Source of the DNA: Oehlia diaphana
Taxonomy: Eukaryota; Glomeromycota; Glomeromycetes; Glomerales; Glomeraceae
Direction of reading: 5' to 3'
Assembly (NCBI GenBank): GCA_003833135.1
Contig: QZLH01000005.1
Location: 270,851-334,850, forward strand
Length of the DNA: 64,000 nucleotides
The number at the start of each line of letters is the position of its first letter. Positions within the stretch are counted from its first letter, which is position 1. The notes below the pieces were generated by a model, which worked only from the letters and a program-made list of their open reading frames with translations, was not told the DNA's origin and searched no databases. The position numbers and the translations under genes were made by a program. Of this stretch, positions 44,727 through 58,029 are shown piece after piece.

Positions 44727-46157
44727 ATGCCTCGTCAACTTCCTATTGATTGTGTTAACGAAATATTTAAATGTTTAGAAAATGATAAAAATACATTATT
44801 TTCATGCCTATTCGTTAATCGTCATTATTGTAAATTTGCAGTTAGAATTTTATGGAAGAATATTTGGGACATTCGATATGAATATAGACCATATGTAACA
44901 ATATCACTTATTAGTACTTTGATTACTTGTCTTCCTAAGAAATCAAAAGAATTTTTACGTAAGAAAGGAATGTTTATTAATATTTCAAGTCAGAAACCTC
45001 CATTGTTTAATTATCCATCATTTTGCAGAATTATTTCAGTTAATACAATCAATGAAATGATTCAAAATATTCTTGTATATAAACAATTAATTATTACTTC
45101 AGGGGATTCATACTATGATAAATACTTATTATCATTATTACTACAAGAAATTTTAAAGATGTTTATGGAACAAATTCCATCTCTAAAATCATTGAAATAT
45201 TTTTTGAAAACAAAAACTACAAATTGTTTAGAATTTATATATTCACCTGAAGCAAAAGTCTGTTTATATTCTCTTACAGAATTAGGATTTTATTCAGATA
45301 TTCGTTCAGAATTTTTTTATCATTTATCTCACATATGTCAAAACATTCAATCATTAAGTATAAGTTTTAGTGATAATGGTATTTCAGATGGGTTAGCATA
45401 TTTCATTTCTTCACAAAATAATCTAAAAAGTTTAAAATTAAGTTCTTGTAGTAAAAATGAATTAAGGACAATGATCCCTTCATTGGTTAAATCTTCTTTA
45501 ACATTAACAAAGTTAAGAATACATAGTAGTGATGCTTGTATGGCATCATTTATATCTATGTTCATGAATTTACAAAAACTTGTTTTAATATCTGAATCTA
45601 AAGATTTTTTTGATGATTTTGATCAATTACAACATATCAATTTTCCAAATTTAAGAACCTTAAAATTTCCATATTCTGTTCCAAAGGCTGGACCTTTACT
45701 GAATTTTTTGGAAATTAATGGAAAATATTTAAATAAATATTATGTTTGTGATTGTTATGAATCAATGAAATTAGCTATAGCTAAATTTTGTCCAAACCTT
45801 AAAGGTTTATATGTTATTATTAGTGAGGAAGAGGATGATTTAGAATCTCTAAAATTAATTTTAAAAAATTGTCAATTTTTGGAGAGTATTAATGCTTCAT
45901 ATAGTTATAAACATTTAAAGAGTAAAGAATTTTATGAGATTTTAGTAAATCATTCACCAAAAAATTTTCATAAATTAGAAATGAACTTGTTTTCACTTCA
46001 AGGATTTGAAGAATTTTTTATAAATTGGAAAAATCGTATACCACAAAGATCACTTACATTAATTATTAAAAATACATTAGATAACATTAAAAATAAGGCA
46101 AGTCCAATAATTGAAAAATATCATAAAATGGGTGTTATTAAGAAATTTAAGATTTAA
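44727..46157 (+). CDS. F-box/leucine-rich protein, MPRQLP type, 476 aa
   Basis: The start is placed at ATG 44727 (CAAAATGCCTCGTCAACTTC), as in the sister genes. The open frame reaches 27 codons further up, but through the pyrimidine tract. F-box residues 4-44: LPIDCVNEIFKCLENDKNTL, then SCLFVNRHYCKFAVRILWKN. The C-terminal leucine-rich part carries FNYPSFCRIISVNTI, LQEILKMFMEQIPSLKSL, AKFCPNLKGL and EEFFINWKNRIP. It is intact and intronless, and the protein ends KKFKI. It is the only whole F-box gene right of the gap; debris of two others lies just upstream. The expected role is SCF substrate recognition with unknown target. Confidence 0.9.
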   Translation: MPRQLPIDCVNEIFKCLENDKNTLFSCLFVNRHYCKFAVRILWKNIWDIRYEYRPYVTISLISTLITCLPKKSKEFLRKKGMFINISSQKPPLFNYPSFCRIISVNTINEMIQNILVYKQLIITSGDSYYDKYLLSLLLQEILKMFMEQIPSLKSLKYFLKTKTTNCLEFIYSPEAKVCLYSLTELGFYSDIRSEFFYHLSHICQNIQSLSISFSDNGISDGLAYFISSQNNLKSLKLSSCSKNELRTMIPSLVKSSLTLTKLRIHSSDACMASFISMFMNLQKLVLISESKDFFDDFDQLQHINFPNLRTLKFPYSVPKAGPLLNFLEINGKYLNKYYVCDCYESMKLAIAKFCPNLKGLYVIISEEEDDLESLKLILKNCQFLESINASYSYKHLKSKEFYEILVNHSPKNFHKLEMNLFSLQGFEEFFINWKNRIPQRSLTLIIKNTLDNIKNKASPIIEKYHKMGVIKKFKI

Positions 46158-48084
46158 ATATCAATAATAATAGAAGAAAAAGATTTGAAATATGGTAAAT
46201 TCATAGATCCATTATATTTTTAGGATATTTCACATTGTAATTTCAATTTTTTATAAATAAATATTACTATGATTTATAATATATCAACCTGTAAATAAAT
46301 TCCTTTTATAGAGGTAATACATTTTTGCTAATAAATATTAGTTGGTCTTGACAATTTTAAGTTTATATGGGTCTGAAACTAAATACTATCTACATATAAG
46401 AAAAATGAATTAAAATATAAAATAATATTAAAAAATTTTGTTGGGATGATGATATTTAAAATATAAAGTTAATTTCGGAAATTTAGCAAATATTCACCAA
46501 AATTTTTTTATTTTAAATATACCATTATACCATTAAAAATATTTCTTAATTAGAGGTAAAATGGTGACATGAAAGACTCTAAAGTAATTCCCACATGTTG
46601 CATTATTAAGAAATCTAAAACCAATCAAATCGATTCGATTCTAAATCATTGTTTACAGGCCCGACTCCAAAGTAATTCCCAAATCCTGCGCAGGTAAAAT
46701 CTTCTCGTTGATCATTTATGATCAAAATTTTGAGATTAAATCAATTCGATTTATTAAACTCCAATCTCTAAATTCTGACTTCATTTTCACTACCCCGCTA
46801 CATTATCTTCTTTCTTTTAATATCTGTCGTTGAATTTGAAATGACAGATTTAATATATTGAAATATTTTGTTTTATTTGTATAACTTACTCTATCTATCG
46901 TACGTAAAATGATCAGCAGAAAATATTAAAAATTATCATTGGGTTGTTACGCATGTTACGCATATAATTAATTTATCATTGAGATTAATAATTTTATTAT
47001 GAGCTTATGAAACCAGATTAACGCGATTAACGCGTAATTATCTATACTGTAATTGATTCCTCATTTCATACTTAAGGATTATATACAATATTATAATTAT
47101 AATAATGGTGCAAAAAGAAAATGAATGAAAAAATTTTCGAACTTGTAATTGTCAAAGAAGCTATAAAAAATGATAAACGAGAAATTTCGTTCAATTCAAA
47201 TTTGTTACTGCGCCTAACTTTGCTCACGTCTTTGCAAAGTATTTTAACTATAAAAAGATTTCAATGTGAATCCAAGTTGCGCCATTATTCTTTGAAAATT
47301 TGAGAACTAAACAAATTTGAAAAAAAACACGTTTTGTCTTTGCCTAAATTAAATTTTTTATTATCAAATATAATAAAAAAAGAAATTTCCTGGCTAACTC
47401 TGATAAGTCAAAAAACGGTTACATATTATTTCATTAAATATTACTCATTCCAATTAGCTAATTAGCCTGCTTTGCATTCATTTCTAGTGACGCGATTATA
47501 TCTAAAAAAAACCAAATTAAAGTATTAGATTAATATATTATTTTTTATATGCGATATAATTGTCATTAGAATTTTCAAAAATCACATAAAAACCGCTCAA
47601 TTTCGAATTAAATTTTTTTTTCCAGGATCTCATCTTTATCCACGAGTTTCTCAAGATACGTTCTACATTCTTTCAACATAATCCTCTTAACTATTTTAAA
47701 TTTCTCATATTTACTCGACCCATTTTATCAACTTTCAAGTAAATAAATATATATTTTTTTTTGATTTTGAAAGAACGAATCATATTTAAGAAATAGTGAA
47801 AAATTGTTTTTAATATTTGTCAATAACTGTCAATAAGAGTCAATAACTGTGATTCATTCAATTTTAATTTTAATAATTCGAGCGAAAAAAATTTATTCTC
47901 AAAAAAAAAAAAAAAAATCCGCTTTAACATATTTTACAATTTTTATTACCGACTTTCGCGTTCTTTTAAGTAGTTTTATATATTTTTACGGTAATAACTT
48001 TGTTCTAACGTATTCTCTACACTTTCATTTTAATTTCATTTTATCTTATAGCAATTTTATATACTTCTGTTACCTTCTATAAAA
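46158..48084. other. Intergenic DNA
   Basis: No gene is supported. The text AGTAATTCCCACATG / AGTAATTCCCAAATC occurs twice (46585 and 46671) around ATCAAATCGATTCGATT-like palindromic words, suggesting a small repeat. The promoter of the RRM gene lies at the right end. Confidence 0.4.
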
Positions 48085-51000
48085 ATGGAACTGTCAACTA
48101 CTCAAAATTCTGTTCAGCAAAATTCTGTTCAGGAACCTACTACCCGCAAACGTGTACGAAACTGGCGCAAAAAATTGTCACAACCACAAATTCCAGTTGC
48201 AACTTTTAATAACCTTGCCAATGTCGCCGCTGACAACTCGCCTGAGCCTAAAATAAAGGTAAAACCTCGCTAAAGTCTAATGTCGAGAATCAAAATTTTA
48301 AAGCTTTGACGCGGTAGCTAAAACTATACCGTTTTATAGAGAAGCGAAATTCTTGCAATGAATGAACAGACCTTATCAGAATCTAACGTTCAGAATTCAA
48401 CAAAGCTGAGTAATATTGCTATATCAAAGAACAGCAACCAAGACTTTCCTGGGTCGAATAACCAGGGTTCTCCAAAGTCAAATGATCAAAGCTCACCAAA
48501 ACCAAATGATCAGGCATCACCTGCAAATATTGGCAACCAAGGTTCACCAAAGGCCAACGTTCGAGTTTTATCACCTGTGACAAGAGAAGTTTCTCCAAAG
48601 AACGATGAAAAAATTTTTCTATCAAAATCAAACAAGATCAGCCAAGGAGCTAAAAACAAACGGAGACGTAATAAAGGATCAAGCAAAAAGGACAATACAG
48701 AAAATCAGCACAATTCACATAATGTTTCTGATAACGCAAGCAAAGCTGAATCATCAATGAACGATCAGAAGATTGTTACAGATACCAAAAAAGACGATAG
48801 AGACAAACATGTGGAAAATAAATCTGATTTAGTCGATAAAATTGAAGAAATTGAAGCTGATCCATCTTCTAACGACCAACCTATTTCAGTCAATAATCAG
48901 ATCTCACTTTTGGAAAAATATGAAAATATTGACAATAAAGAACCTGAAAGTGCTACTATTGATGAAGACAATAAACGTACTCATACTAATGTCACAGCCG
49001 TCAAGTCTGAAGCTGAACAGCAAATTACCAAAGATCGATTTATTTCTGTTACGGAAGGGCATGTTCAATCTACCCGTTCAAACTCGTTATCATTTGTCCG
49101 AGTACGCAATAAAAAAACAATAGAAGAAACTAATTCGTCTGTTGCTCAAAACCCATCTGTTGAAGACAAAAAAGAGAATGTACAAGAAAGCCAACAAGAA
49201 AGCCAACATGATTTTGTCATTGCCAAGAAAACCGATAAGAAAGCTGACCTTGTTTCTTCTAACGAGTTATCTTCTAAGACGGAAGAAGAAAGCAATGCTA
49301 CAATTGACGAAGCAAATCCGTCTGAAATTACCACATTTGTTAAAAGATATATGGAACTTAAGATGGCCGACAATGAAAAAGGTAGTCAAAATATTATTTT
49401 AATCAAATATTAATTTTTTTTTTTTTTTTAATCTAACGTTAAATTCTTATTTAGACGTTCAAGAGGAAAGAATTGAAATTCCTGCTGAAAAAGTCGAAAA
49501 TGCAGAACCTCAGAACAATGCGAAACGAGGATTGCCAGCCGGTTGCTTATTCGTAGCTAGGTATAATTTTCTTTATTTCACATGATGAAGATCATCCTTT
49601 TATTACATTAGATCTAGTTTAAATTTTTTTTTTAATTAAACTACTTAGTTTACCTTCAACAAAATCTGACGGAGATTTACAGAAGTCTGTATGGAATCAC
49701 TTCTCTCGATGGGGAATACTACTTAATGTCAAAGTTTTAAAGGATTGGTTATTTCGACCTTATTCATTCGTGCAATTCGAAGTACTTTTTTTTCATACGC
49801 TGATTTTAAACTTGATAAAATATTACGTGCTGAAAATTTCTAATTAATTTAGAATGTATGTGATGCAAAAAAGGCCTTGGTTGAAGCTCATAATACCGTT
49901 ATCGAGGGACGACACATTCGTGTTGAACAAGCACGAGTGAACCGTACCTTATTTATTGGGAGATTAAATAGGACTATGAATGAAGAGGTATACTTGGCTT
50001 TTTTTTTATTTACCGTATTAATTATTATTATTATTAAAAGTACTATATCATCTATTACAGGATATCCGCAAGCTTTTAGAGCCATATGGAGCCGCGGAAG
50101 ATATTTATTTACTAAGAACTTATTCAACTGGAAGGAGCAGGGGCTGTGCTTTTGTTAAATTTTGTTATCGAGATGATGCTATTAGAGCATATATGGTATT
50201 ATTCTTTTATAGGTTTACATCGATTTATTAAATCACCAATATTAATTTAATTTGTCTTATTCTAGAACCTGCGCCAACATACAAGTAATTACGTGATAGA
50301 ATGGGCAGCGAATTTAGAAAAGGCAGTCCCAGGACCCGAAGACATTGACAAGAAATCAATCTTCGTTGGTCAGCTCAATCAAGCCGAAGTAACCAAGGAA
50401 TCCCTTGCTGAAAAGTTCGGTCGTTATGGTAGAATTAAAGAAATACAATATGTAGCGAGAAAATTCTTGCGAGCATCAGGTATTATTTACTTTAATAATT
50501 TAATAATTTAAGTAACATTATTTTTAGCTTATTAATTTTACATTCTAAGGTTCACCACGAAGTGCATTTGCGTTCATTTATTACGACGACGAGGAGGCAC
50601 CGAAGAAAGCAATCGAAGCTGAAGTATGTAATTCAAAATGATTTATGTTTCTTTGTTTTAATATTTTCCAATTAATTATAGTTTATATTTATCACAGAAC
50701 AATACGAAATACTTTGATCGGACTATTCGCGTACAATATCGCGAATCCCAAGAATTTCGTCATCAGCAAATTCAATTGCTTCGTCAGCAACAGGAGATAC
50801 GACGAAAAGCTTTTCAAGAGTCTTATTACAACGTTATACCTAGTGGACGTCAACCTATAAGGCCTCCACCATTATCACGCGCGCAAAATTATTACGCGAG
50901 TGTTCAAAAGACTTCTATAAGTCAAGGCCGAAGAAACAGTATCATTCCAAAGGAGATACCAATAATGACAACCCCTGTCTTTTATCCACAAGTCAGCATG

Positions 51001-51861
51001 GGAGTTCACCAAATCGGTCCAAACAAAAACACGATGTCTGGTTCTAACACAAATGGAAAACAAGAGCCTAAAGGCAAAGGCTCAGAAGTGCAAAATAATA
51101 CTGCTCCTAAAATGGTACGATTTACGATTTCTTTATTTAAATAGTCTTTTGTTTATTATATGTGTTATTTATGATTTTATGGTTTAATAGATACAACCTG
51201 AATTGATGTATTATCCACCTCCGACAAGCATTCCTACTTCCGTTGGAATGATTTCAGCATATACAGGAAGTCCTCGAGGTAAGGATAGTTCTTCACGTTC
51301 AATTTTCTTATTGTTTATTATGAAAATAACATTTTTTATACTTTAGAATTTACAATGCCACCATATATACATACACCAGAAGGTCTCGCTTATCCGTATG
51401 CATCGTCAATGACATTTATGGGAACAATCAATCATAATAATGGAGCATCATCTGGTCACGAACCGAAGAACACCACTACATCTAAAGCGCCGTTGGCACC
51501 TAATATTTTACATTCCTACATACCACCATATGTTCCTGGACAACCTATTAATGAGTATGGGTTTTCTGAAGTCGTGGGACATTCAACACAATATTGTGGT
51601 GTGCCTATCCCAATTCAAATCACGATGCCACCGCCAATGTACTTTTATTCACCACCCATGGATCCGGGATATAAAACGCCATACTTACAAACATTAGAAG
51701 ATTATGCGAGTGGATACGAAGCTGTTATTGAAATTAATACCCATACTGATGAAAAAAAGACTGCAGTCGGAGAAATAACAAAAGAAGAAGATACTTCGAG
51801 CTCCAAGGTTCTTGATAACAAGGTATATGCAGACGTTGCTCAGGAACCATTAAAAATTTAA
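48085..51861 (+). CDS. Three-RRM RNA-binding protein, Rim4/Mug28-like, 1,010 aa
   Basis: Eleven exons: 48085-48258, 48340-49381, 49455-49560, 49649-49781, 49853-49987, 50061-50195, 50266-50479, 50550-50623, 50698-51114, 51191-51278 and 51347-51861 (3,033 nt, 1,011 codons with stop). Residues 1-430 are polar and disordered with repeated NQGSPK/NDQ-SPK units (about 85-115). RRM1 is at about 435-512 (CLFVAS; RPYSFVQF), RRM2 at 516-590 (TLFIGRL; GRSRGCAFVKF) and RRM3 at 606-690 (SIFVGQL; RSAFAFIYY). The link between RRM1 and RRM2 (IRVEQARVNRTLFIGRL) is short. A Pro/Tyr-rich tail follows. The triple-RRM layout resembles fungal meiotic regulators Rim4 and Mug28; that orthology is inference. It probably binds mRNA in the cytoplasm. 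Confidence 0.85.
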
Positions 51862-52246
51862 ACAACGAACGCAAGGAAATAATATTTTTTTTTTTATAAA
51901 AAAATAACAATGAATATTTATTATTGCTTATATTGCCAGAAGGATGTATATATATTATCGTTAAGAAAAATACATATTAATCAGATGTACATATTTGTAT
52001 TTTTATTTCATATAACTAATTAATTTGGGATAATTATATTAAAAGATATTTATCAAAAATATCATTTTTGGATGCAATATTTGTATAAAAAAAATATTTT
52101 CTAAATAATAAATAAAATATCGGTAAAATTTTGTTAGTAAATTGCATATATGTTTGATTAGCTAATGATGATTAGGTTGATATAATATCCGATATCTATT
52201 AATTGTTACATCAGATCAAATTTCTCACGGGGATACGGAATTATAG
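51862..52246. other. Spacer before the aminopeptidase gene
   Basis: AT-rich; terminator of the RRM gene and promoter of the next gene. No ATG-bearing upstream exon could be identified with confidence. Confidence 0.4.
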
Positions 52247-52408
52247 ATTTCTTTGTCCGTTACATTGAAACTGGCTACTCAAAAGAATTCTAGCTCTTCA
52301 CGATCTTCGCCTGCGACACAAAGTTCATATAAACATTTAAATGTACTTTTCTTTTCTATTTTAGTTTTTATTGTTGCATACCTTCTTAGACAATACCCGT
52401 TATCTAAA
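52247..52408 (+). other. In-frame, AUG-less N-terminal extension of the aminopeptidase
   Basis: Between a TAG at 52244 and the ATG at 52409 the frame is open and looks coding: ATQKNSSSSRSSPATQSSY, then a hydrophobic span (LNVLFFSILVFIVAYLL) and RQYPLSK. It holds no acidic residue. There is no ATG. A CTG at 52271 has A at -3 and G at +4 (GAAACTGG), a good context for non-AUG initiation. It may be translated from CUG, joined to an unseen upstream exon, or be a 5' leader by chance. Confidence 0.5.
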
Positions 52409-55400
52409 ATGTCAAAAGAGGAAGACAAACGTGTTTTGTTGCCTACTAATGTAAGGCCAACTCACTATACTTTGACTATCACTCCAGACTTGGTTAACTT
52501 CACTTTTAAAGGTTCAGAAGTCGTCAAGTGAGTTGAGTATAAGCGTTATGTTGAAAACAGTGTAGTAGTATAGTATAAAACATACTGGTCATATACTTAA
52601 TTTACGTAATTACTAATTAAAGTTTTCTTATTAAATTTTTTTTAATTAATATCGTTAGTCTCAATATTAATGAAAACACCAATGTTATAACTCTTCACGC
52701 TAATGATATTGAAATAAAATCTGCCAAGCTAGTAAATTCGGCCTTGAAGACCAATCAAGGGTATTAATTTTTTCATTAAAGACTATTATTTTCACTATTA
52801 AAATTAATTTAATGTTAAAACGAATTGGAATTGAAAATTAGTTTCAGAACAGTAAATATTGCTAAAAATGCCGAAACCCAAACTGTTACCTTAACGTTTC
52901 CACAAGAAATTTCTGCCAAAACTACTGCTACCCTTCATATTGAATACACTGGCATTTTGGACGATAAAATGCTCGGATTTTACAGAAGTTCTTATAAGGA
53001 TCAAGATGGAAAGACCAGGTATATATCAAAATGTAATTATTATTTATAAATTTGAATATTACTCGAAAGTAACTTTTTTAAATCATTATGTTATAAAGAT
53101 ATATGGCATCAACCCAATTTGAAGCAACTGAAGCCCGTCGAGCATTTCCTTCATGGGATGAACCCGCAATTAAATCTACTTTCGATATCACCTTAATTGT
53201 ACCTGCTGAAATGACTGCTTTAAGTAATATGAATGTAGTCAGCGAAACTCGACTTGGTGATGGTAAAAAAGAAGTAAAATTTGCAAGAACACCGATAATG
53301 AGTACCTACGTACGATTTCTTTTATCTTATTTTCTTTTATTAAGTATTAGAGTAATTATGAAAGAATCTTACTCAATTATATATTTCTTGATGCATTACT
53401 TCATTACTTAATAGTTAGTTGCGTTCGTTGTTGGTGACTTGGGTTACGTTGAATCCTTTACAACTGGGAAACATAATGGCGGCAAGTCTGTAACGGTTAG
53501 AGTATATGCACCTAAGGGAGAAGAACGACATGGTGATTTTGCATTGAAAATAGCAACAGATACTTTAGAATATTTCGCAGAAGGTTAGGAAAAAGTTGAA
53601 AATGTGTTCGCTTATGTCATGCATTAAAATTCGTATTAATCAATGCTTTGAATATTTTAGTATTTGGCATTCCATATCCTTTGCCAAAATGTGATATGGT
53701 TGCAATTCCAGATTTTGAAGCGGGTATGATAGGATCGTCTTCTTTGAGAAATTAACTATCTACCGATAATTAAACTAACATCAATTTACAATCAGGAGCT
53801 ATGGAGAATTGGGGTCTGATAACTTATCGTACTACCGCAGTTCTCTACGATCCAAAGGCATCTGATGCGAAATTCAAGCAACGTATTGCATATACTGTGT
53901 CCCATGAATTGGCACATCAGGTATTTAAATTTAAAAGAATTCTTTTTCAAACAAACAATGTTTTTCCGCGTAATTCATATGAATTTTATTTTAAAGTGGT
54001 TCGGTAATCTTGTAACTATGGAATGGTAATTAAACATTATATAAAACTATTATTTGTGACCGTTTTTAGACAATTAAAGATTATCATTAAATTTTATAGG
54101 TGGACTGATCTTTGGCTCAATGAAGGTTTCGCTACATGGGTCGGATATCTTGCAGTTGATAAATTATTTCCTGACTGGGAGATATGGAATCAGTACGTTA
54201 AATTATATCTTCAAAGTCGTAATTTTGGTGTTAAATATTATCTATTTTTATGGCAGATATGTCACTGAAGGATTTCAGCGAGGCCTTCAACTCGATGCCT
54301 TAAGATCTTCTCATCCTATTGAAGTTCCTGTAAATGATTCCAGGTAATTTATAAACGTTATTAATTTTATTTTAGTGTTAGTATTTAACGTTTGTCGTAG
54401 TTATTGATCACACTTTCAATGTTTATTTGAATGTCACTTATTTAACTTATTTAGTGAAATTCATCAGATTTTCGATGCCATTAGTTATTATAAGGGTGCG
54501 AATGTAATTCGCATGTTAAGTGCCTTCCTCGGGGAGAAAGTGTTCTTATCCGGTGTTAAACGATATTTGATGCGTCATAAATTCAGTAACGCAAGTACCG
54601 ATGATTTATGGAAAGCATTGACAGAAGAGAGTGGCAATGATGTTAGTAAATTCATGACATTATGGACAAAAATGGCCGGGGTAAGTATAAATAAAGATAA
54701 TAAAATATATCGTTCAATATTGAAGCACGACTTTAGTCACTAATTAATCATATTATAGCATCCGGTATTAACTGTAGAAGAACCAGGAAATACTCTGAAA
54801 ATTCGACAATGTCGCTTCCTTTCATCTGGAGTTGCTAGTCCTGAAGAAGACAATACCGTATGGTGGGTGCCTCTTGGCGTTGATCTTGGGCCAACTGAAA
54901 CTCATCATGAGATTAGGTCCGTTGTCCTTACACAGAAAGAAATGACATTGGTGTTGCCTGAAAAATATGACTTTTATCAACTTAACGCACGTAAAACTGG
55001 CGTTTTCCGTGTAAATTACACTCCTGAACGATTATCTAAATTAGGACAAGCTGTTAAAAAAGGGTTGCTTGGGACTAGTGATCGTATTGGAATAATGGCC
55101 GATGCTGGTGCTTTGGCAGCTAGTGGCTACGGGAAAACGAGTGGACTATTAAATTTCATTAAAAATTTTGAAGATGAAGAACAATATATGTGGGTTAATA
55201 ATGTTTATCTTATTATCTACTATAACCAGCTTTTGACAGTAATCAGTAATTTATTACTTATAATTTATTAACTTTAATAATTTTTAATAGTGTATGGATT
55301 GAGATTAATTCTCGTCTCAGCAATCTACTTAATGTTTGGTTCGAACAACCAGATCACATTTATCAAGGACTTTTAAAATTCCAACGTCAATTAGTTTCTA

Positions 55401-56342
55401 AACTAGTAGCAAAGCTTGGATGGGAATATTCGGATAATGACGATTATTTGACAACAATGTTGAGATCACTTGTTATTAAGATGGCTGGTAGAGCTAATGA
55501 TCCAGAGTATGTTAATTTGAATAATCTTAAAATTATTTGTAATTTTATTTCATAATTTATTTGTGTTCAATTTATTGTATATTTATATTTTAGCACTGTT
55601 AAAGAAGCTCATCGAAAATTCCATTCCTTCACTAAACGAAATGAAGAATCTGCTTTACATCCTAACATTCGTGGTGTTGTTTTTGAAATTGTTCTATCTT
55701 ATGGTGGCGGAAATGAGGAATTTGATTCTATATTGAAATATTATAGTGAGGCAAGGACAGCTGATCAAAAAGTAGTAGCCTTGACTGGACTTGGTTTTGC
55801 TCAGAGTGATGAATTAATTCAACGAGCATTAAAATTCTCTACAAGTGAAGAAGTTAGAAATCAAGATATTATTTACGCGTTTAATGGGTATGATTTATTT
55901 TTGTATTAAAATCACGTGATCGGTAAGTATGTGGTTACTAAATGGCTTGGATTTTTTTAGATTACAATCCAATCGTAAATCACGAAGAGCTTTATGGAAT
56001 TTCGTCAAAGAAAATTTCTATATGGTGAGACTAATTTTATTTGATTTGGTGAGTTGCATTGTGTTATTTAATTTGTATTTAATGCATATTATTATTTAGT
56101 TACATGAACGATATGCCAAGTCTCTTGCACTTTTCGAACATATTATTAAATTTGGCACCGAGTTATTTGCATCTGAAGATGATATTAAAGATGTTGAAAA
56201 ATTCTTTTCTAATAAAAATTGTAAAGAATTTGAAAGACCATTACAACAAAGTATAGAAAATATACGTGCTAACGCAGCTTGGGTTGAGCGTGATGCAAAA
56301 GATGTTGAAGAATGGTTAAAAATTAATGGCTATATACAATAA
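52409..56342 (+). CDS. M1 zinc aminopeptidase (puromycin-sensitive / Ape2 type), 882 aa
   Basis: Sixteen exons: 52409-52527, 52659-52760, 52842-53018, 53099-53309, 53415-53583, 53661-53723, 53796-53920, 53997-54025, 54100-54192, 54257-54343, 54455-54680, 54759-55189, 55291-55506, 55594-55887, 55961-56024 and 56100-56342 (2,649 nt, 883 codons with stop). It starts [20 protein letters not shown] as cytosolic relatives do. The exopeptidase motif GAMEN is at 281-285, the zinc site HELAH at 317-321 and its third ligand Glu340 in [21 protein letters not shown] and the C-terminal ERAP1-like helical domain ([27 protein letters not shown]) are present. It removes N-terminal residues from peptides in cytosolic turnover. 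An in-frame hydrophobic extension lies upstream (listed separately). The 29-base exon 8 is unusually small. Confidence 0.92.
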
Positions 56343-56680
56343 TTTTTATTTTTGTTAAGTTACATATGTACATATGTAGTATTTTTTAAATAAATTTGAA
56401 ATTTCTTAAATCAGCTGATCAAATAATCGTGATCGACAATGTGCATCTGTCAATTGGTCCACTAATAAACTGTGTAACTGTGTAACGGTTGTAATAAGTA
56501 ATAGTTGGCGTAACGAATTTTGTATATAAATTGGTTGTGAAAACGTGTTTTTATTTATCATTCCTTTTTTTTCTGAATCTTTCTTGGTCAGTACCCAAAT
56601 TATTATTAAACATTTTATTTATTTTTAACGATAATATTCTAATATCAAATATTAATTGTTTATAGTATCTTTCGTTCAAT

Positions 56681-58029
56681 ATGAGTACTTTTGAACTTCA
56701 AGAAAATTACAGTTCAGATTCATCAAACGATGCTGATTATATTCCTAATGGTATAATTATTATTATTATTAAAAAAAAAGTCGTTTCTTTAATACATATT
56801 AAATATTTTTTTTTTTTTAAAAAAAAGCCGATGAAATAGATACTGAAGATGAACATGAACTTGTTGATGCGGCACAGGGTGAAGAAGACATTGAACCAAA
56901 ATTGATAACTCGTAGTAAACGTAAAAAATTTGAAGCTGAAATTGAAACACATAATAACATAAAGAAACAAAAGTAAGATTATATCTCTTATATAGAAAAG
57001 AAAAGATTGTATAAATATAAATAAATATCTACTTCTTTTAAAAATTTTGTAAATTTCTTTTAGATTCGAAGAAAAAATTTCAAAAGAATCAATTACAATT
57101 GATGAAGAACGTAAAAATAAGATTGATGCTTTATGGGCAGAATTAAATGCAGATGATGATGATTATTCTCCTATACCAGTAAAGCCTGATAATATTTTAG
57201 TAAATGATAAAAGCCTCCTGAATAATAAATCTGTTGAAAAGAATATTACTGATAAACAAAAGGTTTATATAAATTTCAATCAAATTACATAAAATATTTA
57301 TTATATGCATGTATATAATTTTACAATAATATTTTAGTTACCTATAACTAAAGTTCCAATATCAACAAATATGATTACAATTACAAACACTTACAAATTT
57401 GCCGGCGATATTATAACGTAAGTTTATTTTACTATTATTACGATTAGTTTTTTGAAAAAAGAGACTCAGCATTAATATAATTATTCTTATTAAGAGAACA
57501 TAAACAAGTTCCTGAGGGATCAGAAGAAGCAATTGCATTTCTAGAAGACAATGAAGTTTCCAAAGCATGCAATGAAAAATCAAATCCTATCTCATCAACA
57601 TCATCAAAAACTTTTCCACTTTCTACTGTTATTACAAAATCATCAAATCTTCAAAAAGTTAAATCACCTCTTCCAAAAAATAATAGTACTAATAGTAGTA
57701 ATAAATTTGGTAAATCTAAGGTAGGTCTTGACCAACTTGCCAATTCACTTAAAAAAAAACCAACAAAATTAAATACTTTGGAAAAATCAAAAATGGACTG
57801 GAAAAAGTATGTTGAACAAGAACAAATTGTTGACGAACTAAAATATTATAATAAAAATGGGTAAGAAAAGTATATATTTGTTGTTAAAGTAGATTCGAGC
57901 AATTTAATTAATTGTAACTTTTTCTTGGTTATTATTAGGTATATTGAAAAACAGGAATTTTTACAACGTGCATATGAAAGGCAAGAATCTGAAATAAGAT
58001 CATTGAGAAAAGATTCAAGAAATAAATAA
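56681..58029 (+). CDS. SWC5: BCNT/CFDP1 family protein, SWR1-complex subunit Swc5, 316 aa
   Basis: Six exons: 56681-56750, 56828-56972, 57064-57262, 57338-57417, 57495-57860 and 57939-58029 (951 nt, 317 codons with stop). The N-terminal half is acidic (ADEIDTEDEHELVDAAQGEE), then basic (RSKRKKFEAEIE), with DALWAELNADDDD, a DEF/Y-like acidic stretch as in Swc5. The C-terminal BCNT domain is clear: LNTLEKSKMDWKKYVEQEQI, then VDELKYYNKNGYIEKQEFLQ. Swc5 belongs to the SWR1 remodeler that exchanges H2A for H2A.Z in nucleosomes and binds the H2A-H2B dimer through its acidic part. It lies 338 bases downstream of the aminopeptidase on the same strand. Length is close to yeast Swc5 (about 300 aa). Confidence 0.88.

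Noticed and set aside
48842..49402. Alternative frames within the RRM protein's second exon
   Set aside because: The main frame joins through good splice sites to the RRM exons; these are overlaps in polar low-complexity sequence.
53801..54347. Short frames at 53801, 54023 and 54120 as separate genes
   Set aside because: They run through introns of the aminopeptidase; splicing gives a continuous M1 peptidase.
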